Of a stretch of 64,000 nucleotides of DNA, positions 59,241-64,000 are shown piece by piece. Below the pieces are notes generated by a model, which did not search any database, was not told where the DNA came from, and saw only the letters and a program-made list of their open reading frames with translations. The DNA comes from Constantimarinum furrinae. GTDB taxonomy: Bacteria; Bacteroidota; Bacteroidia; Flavobacteriales; Flavobacteriaceae. Positions within the stretch are counted from its first letter, which is position 1. Every line of letters starts with the position of its first letter. Location of the stretch: contig NZ_CP052909.1 in NCBI RefSeq assembly GCF_014295415.1, positions 1,302,001 through 1,366,000 on the forward strand, given 5' to 3'. A program made the position numbers and the translations under genes.

Positions 59241-59843
59241 CTATCTGTTTTTAATAGGAACACTTTCCGTCAATAAGCGCCAGGTATATTTGTTGCCACT
59301 TGATTTATCCAGATCGAAAACCGAATAATACCGTAACATATTATTGGGATTTTCAGGGTCAATTCTTATAGGACTAAGCGTGTCTGGCCGATTGCTCTTA
59401 TGGATGGCAAATCCATTTACCATTTGTTTCCACTCGTTGTTTCGGAGTATATAAACATAGTATTTATTGAAATTTGGATCCTTTAATCTGGAATTCACCA
59501 ACAATACATCTCGATCCAATTCCGGAAATCGCAGACTCGATAAGGTGGCACCGTAACTTCCAGGGATTTGGATATCGGGTAACAAGGTATTTTCGAATGA
59601 TACTGAAGTAATTGCCCGCCTCGTGTCTACATTCTTTACATAGGCGTAAAAAGGTACTTCTCCGCTTATAAAATTTGCCGAAACAGCGCCATCGGGAGTC
59701 ACGGGAGCAACGATGATCTCCTTTTGGTCAGGGGCTTCAGTTTTTTCGGGTGTATTGCCTATGATATCGCCTCCCGGTTTTCGAGGAGGTGTTCCACAAT
59801 TCAGAAAAAATAAAACAATAAAAACGCCTAACGTATATCTCAT
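59241..59843 (-). CDS. Lipoprotein of unknown function
   Basis: 200 residues. The signal peptide ends in lipobox LNCGTP, then a Pro-rich linker. The rest is beta-rich (GAVSANFISGEVPFYAYVKN, LLPDIQIPGSYGATL) with no family I can name. It is 5 bp from the convergent end of the pigment operon and shares one base with the upstream UspA gene, so it is co-transcribed with that gene. Weak similarity in layout to gliding- or cell-surface-associated lipoproteins is not enough for a call. Confidence 0.7.
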   Translation of the reverse strand: MRYTLGVFIVLFFLNCGTPPRKPGGDIIGNTPEKTEAPDQKEIIVAPVTPDGAVSANFISGEVPFYAYVKNVDTRRAITSVSFENTLLPDIQIPGSYGATLSSLRFPELDRDVLLVNSRLKDPNFNKYYVYILRNNEWKQMVNGFAIHKSNRPDTLSPIRIDPENPNNMLRYYSVFDLDKSSGNKYTWRLLTESVPIKNR

Positions 59844-60664
59844 CAGATCTTGAAAGTGATCACGGGCATGTTCGCATGGTTTACCATATCTTCACTAATA
59901 CTTCCATTAAAGAAATGTGATAATCCTTTTCGGCCATGCGTACTTATACCAATTAGTTGCACATGATTTTCCTTGGCAAAATTGAGAATTCCTTTTTCTA
60001 CTGAATTGTCATTGTAAATGTGTAGCGAATAATGCGTGGTATCAACTCCCTTGACAAAATTGGCCATAATTTTCTTTGCTTCGGAAGATGTTTTAAAGTC
60101 GTTAGGAGTATTTATGTACAATAAATGAAGCGTGGCATCTACATTTTGAGCGAAATTGAGTGCCTCTTGAAAGGGTTTTTTGCATTCTTCCGAAAAATCG
60201 GTGGCAAAGACAAAACTGTTGATCTCAAACTTGGGATGATCGTTTTTAATAACCAGTACCGGAATCTTAGAAGTGCGCACCACCTTTTCGGTATTACTTC
60301 CTATAAACATCTCTTTAAATCCGCTGGCTCCATGCGAGCCCATGATGATGAGGTCGATATTGTTGTCCTCTACGGCCTTGCTAATATCGTTGTAGATTTC
60401 ACTGTGCCCGATCGTTTCGTGAATTGTGGTATCACTTAAGTAGGGTTTTTTTCTTATTTCGCCAAAGCGTTTTTTTGCCAACTTTATAAAATACAAGGCT
60501 TCAGGAAGGCTTCCCGTATCGCCCGAATTGGCCAGGTGTAAAGGAACTTCCATTGAATGAAGGAGAAAAATTTCGCTGTTAAATTTCGCTGCCATCTGGG
60601 CCGCTATTTTTAAAGCATTTTCAGCTTGATCTGAAAAATCGGTAGGCACTAAAATTCGTTTCAT
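59843..60664 (-). CDS. Tandem universal stress protein
   Basis: 273 residues, two UspA domains. The first (about 1-145) starts ILVPTDFSDQAENALK and has the ATP motif MGSHGASGFKEMFIGSN; the second ends GISTHGRKGLSHFFNGS, the same Gly-rich loop. Both look able to bind nucleotide. It is cytoplasmic and probably induced by stress or growth arrest. It forms an operon with the lipoprotein downstream and is divergent from rimP. Confidence 0.93.
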   Translation of the reverse strand: MKRILVPTDFSDQAENALKIAAQMAAKFNSEIFLLHSMEVPLHLANSGDTGSLPEALYFIKLAKKRFGEIRKKPYLSDTTIHETIGHSEIYNDISKAVEDNNIDLIIMGSHGASGFKEMFIGSNTEKVVRTSKIPVLVIKNDHPKFEINSFVFATDFSEECKKPFQEALNFAQNVDATLHLLYINTPNDFKTSSEAKKIMANFVKGVDTTHYSLHIYNDNSVEKGILNFAKENHVQLIGISTHGRKGLSHFFNGSISEDMVNHANMPVITFKI

Positions 60665-60702
60665 ACGCTAGGGATTAGAAGTGATTAGTAACCATTAAAT
60701 TA

Positions 60703-60710
60703 CAAAAATA
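60703..60710 (-). promoter_or_regulatory. -7 box of the UspA gene
   Basis: The minus strand reads TATTTTTG, a perfect TAnnTTTG match, 38 bp upstream of the ATG. Confidence 0.5.
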
Positions 60711-60750
60711 AAACGGTTGTTCATTGTTTTTTTAATTTTAAAATTTATAC

Positions 60751-60758
60751 TATATTTG
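60751..60758 (+). promoter_or_regulatory. -7 box of the rimP-nusA-infB operon
   Basis: TATATTTG, a perfect TAnnTTTG match, preceded by an AT-rich tract. The leader to the rimP ATG is about 55-60 nt and contains a terminator-like hairpin. Confidence 0.6.
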
Positions 60759-60783
60759 CAGCGAATTTGATACGTAACTAGCC

Positions 60784-60809
60784 GAGGGGACAAAAAGTCC
60801 CCTCTTTTT
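60784..60809 (+). promoter_or_regulatory. Terminator-like hairpin (attenuator) in the rimP leader
   Basis: Perfect 8-bp stem GAGGGGAC / GTCCCCTC with loop AAAAA, followed by five T, 10 bp before the rimP ATG and about 26 bp after the -7 box. The neighbouring gene on the other side is transcribed away, so the hairpin cannot be its terminator. NusA, encoded in this operon, acts on such hairpins; in E. coli the related operon is autoregulated by NusA. Confidence 0.65.
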
Positions 60810-60819
60810 ATAGCTAAAA

Positions 60820-61287
60820 ATGATGTTGGATAAAGTAACAATGCTGCTTGAGCAGGCTCTGGAAAAGAATTCATCTTTGTTTCTTATTGATCTTGAGATC
60901 ACAGATAATAATCAGATTCGGGTGATCCTGGACGGAGATAATGGTGTTACCGTTGAAGATTGTATTGCAGTGAGCAGGGAAATTGAACACAATCTGGACA
61001 GGGAAGAAAACGATTTTTCTCTGGAAGTGATGTCTGCTGGTGTTTCAGAACCTTTGTCTTTTCCGAGACAATACAAAAAGAATTTAGGCAGAAAACTAAA
61101 AGTTAAAACCAGGAAAGGGGAGCAAATTGAAGGCGAGGTTACCGAGGCAACCGATGACAAGGTGACGCTTATTTGGAAAACCCGTGAACCCAAACCAATT
61201 GGTAAAGGAAAAGTAACGGTTCAAAAGGAAGCCGTACTTGACTATAGCGATATTGTTGAAGCAAAAGTGATGATAACATTTAATTAG
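60820..61287 (+). CDS. rimP: Ribosome maturation factor
   Basis: 155 residues. The N-terminal alpha/beta domain (LFLIDLEITDNNQIRVILDG, VTVEDCIAVSREIEHNLD) and C-terminal SH3-like domain (GRKLKVKTRKGEQIEGEVTE) match RimP, which helps 30S subunit assembly. The motif LEVMSAGVSEPL corresponds to the family's V.SPG..RPL region. A second ATG directly follows the first. It is the first gene of the conserved rimP-nusA-infB order, 6 bp from nusA. Confidence 0.95.
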   Translation: MMLDKVTMLLEQALEKNSSLFLIDLEITDNNQIRVILDGDNGVTVEDCIAVSREIEHNLDREENDFSLEVMSAGVSEPLSFPRQYKKNLGRKLKVKTRKGEQIEGEVTEATDDKVTLIWKTREPKPIGKGKVTVQKEAVLDYSDIVEAKVMITFN

Positions 61288-61293
61288 AATGAC

Positions 61294-62526
61294 ATGGAAA
61301 ATTTAGCGTTAATTGATTCTTTTTCGGAATTTAAGGACGATAAACTGATAGACAGAGTAACGCTTATGGCGATACTTGAAGACGTTTTTAGAAACGCCTT
61401 GAAGAAAAAATACGGGAGTGACGATAATTTCGATATTATCATCAACCCCGATAAAGGTGACCTCGAAATATGGAGGAATCGTGTTGTTGTTGCCGATGGG
61501 GAAGTTGAAGATGAGAATGAAGAGATCTCACTAAGTGCAGCCCGTAAGATCGAACCCGATTTTGAGATCGGCGAGGATGTTTCGGAAGAAGTAAAACTCA
61601 TCGACCTTGGAAGACGTTCTATTCTCGCCTTGCGCCAGAATCTTATCTCCAAGATCCACGAACACGACAACACCAATATTTATAAGCAGTTTAAAGAACT
61701 TGAAGGGGAGATCTATACGGCCGAAGTTCATCACATTCGCCATAGAGCTGTCATCCTGCTCGACGATGAAGGGAATGAGATCATTCTTCCGAAGGACAAA
61801 CAAATTCCTTCAGATTTCTTCAGAAAAGGAGATAACGTTCGCGGAATCATTGAAAGCGTTGAGCTGAAAGGGAATAAACCGGCTATTATTATGTCGAGAG
61901 CCAGCCCCGTCTTCCTTGAAAAATTATTCGAACAGGAGATCCCTGAAGTATTCGACGGACTTATAACCGTGAAGAAAGTTGTGCGTATCCCCGGAGAAAA
62001 AGCGAAAGTTGCTGTAGACTCTTACGACGATCGTATCGATCCGGTAGGAGCCTGTGTAGGAATGAAGGGTTCTCGTATTCATGGCATAGTTCGTGAATTA
62101 GGGAATGAGAATATCGATGTGATCAATTACACCAATAATTTGCAATTGTTCGTAACCCGTGCTCTAAGCCCTGCTCGAGTGACTTCCATTAAATTAAATG
62201 AGGAAACGAAACGAGCGGAGGTCATTTTAAAACCTGAAGAAGTAAGTAAGGCCATAGGACGTGGAGGACATAACATTCGACTCGCAGGACAACTTACCGG
62301 CTACGAGATCGACGTGCTTCGGGAAGGTGCGGAAGAGGATGTTGAACTTAGAGAATTCTCTGATGAAATTGAAGAATGGATCATCGCCGAATTCCATAAG
62401 ATCGGTCTGGATACCGCAAAAAGTGTTCTTGAACACGACATGGCAGATCTTGTAAAACGTATCGATCTGGAAGAGGAAACTATACAAGAGGTTATTAACA
62501 TATTGAGAGAAGAATTTGAAGAGTAG
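61294..62526 (+). CDS. nusA: Transcription termination/antitermination factor NusA
   Basis: 410 residues. The N-terminal RNA-polymerase-binding domain (about 1-125), an S1 domain (about 130-200; GEIYTAEVHHIRHRAVIL) and two KH domains (PVGACVGMKGSRIHGIVREL; AIGRGGHNIRLAGQLTGYEI) are in order. The C-terminal acidic repeats of E. coli NusA are missing, as is usual outside Proteobacteria; a short acidic tail ends the protein. It lies between rimP and infB. Confidence 0.97.
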   Translation: MENLALIDSFSEFKDDKLIDRVTLMAILEDVFRNALKKKYGSDDNFDIIINPDKGDLEIWRNRVVVADGEVEDENEEISLSAARKIEPDFEIGEDVSEEVKLIDLGRRSILALRQNLISKIHEHDNTNIYKQFKELEGEIYTAEVHHIRHRAVILLDDEGNEIILPKDKQIPSDFFRKGDNVRGIIESVELKGNKPAIIMSRASPVFLEKLFEQEIPEVFDGLITVKKVVRIPGEKAKVAVDSYDDRIDPVGACVGMKGSRIHGIVRELGNENIDVINYTNNLQLFVTRALSPARVTSIKLNEETKRAEVILKPEEVSKAIGRGGHNIRLAGQLTGYEIDVLREGAEEDVELREFSDEIEEWIIAEFHKIGLDTAKSVLEHDMADLVKRIDLEEETIQEVINILREEFEE

Positions 62527-62582
62527 TATAAAGATTAACTACTTTTATAGATATTTTTAGAGAATAACAGGAAAAAGCATTT

Positions 62583-64000
62583 ATGGCTGAAGTAAAAACA
62601 AAAAGGCTAAGTCAAGTATTACGGGAATTTAATATCTCGCTGGATCGTGCTGTGGAATATTTAAGTTCCAAAGGGCATGATGTCGACGCAAGTCCGAATA
62701 CCAAGATCACAGGAGATGAATACGAGATACTTTTTGAAGAATTTCAAACCGATAAGAGTAAAAAAGTTGCTTCCAAGGAGGTAGGAGAAGAGAAGAGAAA
62801 AGAAAAGGAAGAACTTCGTCTCGCCCGGGAAAAAGAGATCGAGGAGAAAGAAAAGAAAGAAGCCTCAAAGGTTGTTAAAGCTGAAGCTAAATTAAGTGGC
62901 CCTAAGCAAGTGGGGAAAATTGATCTCGAAAAAGGAAAGGACAAAAAAGAAGAAGCACCAAAGGTTGCCGAGGAAAAAACTCCTGTAAAAGAAAAAGATG
63001 CTCCTAAAGCCAAAAAAGAGGAAGCGCCTAAAGCGGTAGAGGAAAAAGTAGCAGAGAAAAAGGAAAAAGTTGCCGAAAAGGCTCCTGAAGCTGAAAAGAC
63101 TAAAGAGAAAGAAGTTGTAGCTGAACCCGAAATTGAAGAAACGGCAAAATCTTCTGTAGTTGAAACCAATTACAAAAAACTCGACGGGCCAAACTTTACC
63201 GGTAAAAAAATTGATCTTACTCAGTTTAAAAAGCCTGAAAAGAAAAAAGATAAGAAGGAAGATGATAAGAAGGAAAAGAAAGGTAGAAGACGCAGAATAA
63301 GCAAAGAACCTTCAAAAGGAGGTGGAAACCAGCGTGACCAGCGCGGAAGAAAAGGCAGAACTCATACTCCAAAGGAAGAGCCAAGCGAAGAAGAAGTACA
63401 AAAGCAGGTAAGAGAAACCCTGGAGAAACTACAAGGGAAATCTTCCAAGGGGAAAGGTGCAAAATACCGTAGAGAAAAAAGAGATAGCCACCGTCAGAAA
63501 ACGGAAGACGAGCAGGCACAACAGGAACTTGACAGCAAACTGCTTAAGGTAACCGAGTTTGTCACAGTAAGTGAGGTTGCTACCATGATGGATGTTCCCG
63601 TAACTCAGGTGATTTCTGCCTGTATGTCTCTTGGAATGATGGTGACCATGAATCAGCGGCTTGATGCTGAAACCCTTTCTATAGTTGCCGATGAATTTGG
63701 CTTTGAAGTTGAATTTATAACTACCGATATAGAAGAATCGATCCAGGTTGAAGAAGATGCACCCGAAGATCTGGAGCCTAGAGCGCCTATCGTTACCGTA
63801 ATGGGACACGTAGATCACGGTAAAACCTCTTTGCTGGATTATATTCGTGAAGAAAATGTGATCGCAGGAGAATCCGGAGGAATTACCCAGCATATTGGTG
63901 CCTACGGAGTGGAATTGGAAAACGGTCAAAAAATTGCATTTCTCGATACTCCGGGTCACGAAGCGTTTACCGCTATGCGTGCCAGAGGAGCTCAGGTTAC
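62583..64000 (+). CDS. infB: Translation initiation factor IF-2 (3' end outside window)
   Basis: The first 472 residues are visible and the frame is open to the window end. The N-terminal domain ([20 protein letters not shown]) is followed by a long Lys/Glu/Ala-rich linker (about 60-300) and a second IF2N-like segment ([20 protein letters not shown]). The GTPase domain begins with P-loop [11 protein letters not shown] (about 408) and G3 DTPGHEAF (about 460). It follows nusA by 56 bp without a terminator. The linker makes antisense frames look open; these are not genes. Confidence 0.97.
   Translation, partial: MAEVKTKRLSQVLREFNISLDRAVEYLSSKGHDVDASPNTKITGDEYEILFEEFQTDKSKKVASKEVGEEKRKEKEELRLAREKEIEEKEKKEASKVVKAEAKLSGPKQVGKIDLEKGKDKKEEAPKVAEEKTPVKEKDAPKAKKEEAPKAVEEKVAEKKEKVAEKAPEAEKTKEKEVVAEPEIEETAKSSVVETNYKKLDGPNFTGKKIDLTQFKKPEKKKDKKEDDKKEKKGRRRRISKEPSKGGGNQRDQRGRKGRTHTPKEEPSEEEVQKQVRETLEKLQGKSSKGKGAKYRREKRDSHRQKTEDEQAQQELDSKLLKVTEFVTVSEVATMMDVPVTQVISACMSLGMMVTMNQRLDAETLSIVADEFGFEVEFITTDIEESIQVEEDAPEDLEPRAPIVTVMGHVDHGKTSLLDYIREENVIAGESGGITQHIGAYGVELENGQKIAFLDTPGHEAFTAMRARGAQV

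Noticed and set aside
62744-63169. Ser/Phe-rich minus-strand frame opposite infB
   Set aside because: It mirrors the Lys/Glu/Ala-rich linker of IF-2 and has no independent support.

Overview
The window looks like a chromosomal segment of a flavobacterium (Bacteroidota, probably a marine Flavobacteriaceae member). Three things point there: promoters of the Bacteroidetes type (TAnnTTTG, once or twice with a TTG 19 bp upstream); lineage-typical families (DUF5916 barrel, DUF2723 glycosyltransferase, GH92 mannosidase, secreted 'AQVGIG...LDI' fibre proteins); and an ammonia-lyase very like the tyrosine ammonia-lyase of Flavobacterium johnsoniae. The first gene (DUF5916) and the last (infB) are cut by the window edges.

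1-5.5 kb holds the DUF5916 barrel, a lipocalin-like lipoprotein and polA. 5.6-23.8 kb holds two copies of a unit transcribed as sensor kinase, LytTR response regulator, secreted fibre (copy A 5611-10283; copy B 18651-23754). Between them lie a c-type cytochrome lipoprotein, an orphan fibre gene, and a cyanophycin locus (isoaspartyl peptidase, cyanophycinase, cyanophycin synthetase). Five of the seven promoter regions of the fibre/regulator set carry two TTTAGTGAA-like 9-mers exactly 21 bp apart and 26-29 bp from a candidate -7 box. This is the arrangement expected for a LytTR dimer, so the set looks like a self-regulating surface-fibre regulon. It is the most system-like feature of the window.

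24-29.3 kb is a glycoprotein-glycan operon: GH92 mannosidase, glycosylasparaginase and sugar MFS transporter. 29.3-38.2 kb has a membrane metallophosphoesterase, a thioredoxin-fold protein lacking one redox cysteine, two tandem fibre paralogues of a second type, a polysaccharide deacetylase and a DUF2723 membrane protein.

38.2-39.1 kb is non-coding apart from tRNA-Gln. It holds a strong tRNA promoter and terminator, inverted/direct copies of the tRNA end, a perfect 17-bp inverted repeat, and nine 45-bp tandem repeats.

39.1-59.2 kb is an aryl-polyene/flexirubin-type pigment cluster. A divergent flavin halogenase-like gene faces an 18-gene plus-strand operon with tyrosine ammonia-lyase, ketoreductase, two hotdog dehydratases, thioesterase, acyl carrier protein, two Cys-containing ketosynthases, a Cys-less chain-length-factor-like ketosynthase, methyltransferase, acyltransferase, glycosyltransferase, LolA-like carrier, MMPL exporter and an adenylate-forming ligase. 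Genes overlap or nearly touch, which suggests translational coupling. No dialkylresorcinol (DarA/DarB) genes are present here, so an aryl polyene is the safest product call. 59.2-64 kb has a lipoprotein, a tandem UspA protein and the rimP-nusA-infB operon, with a terminator-like hairpin in its leader.
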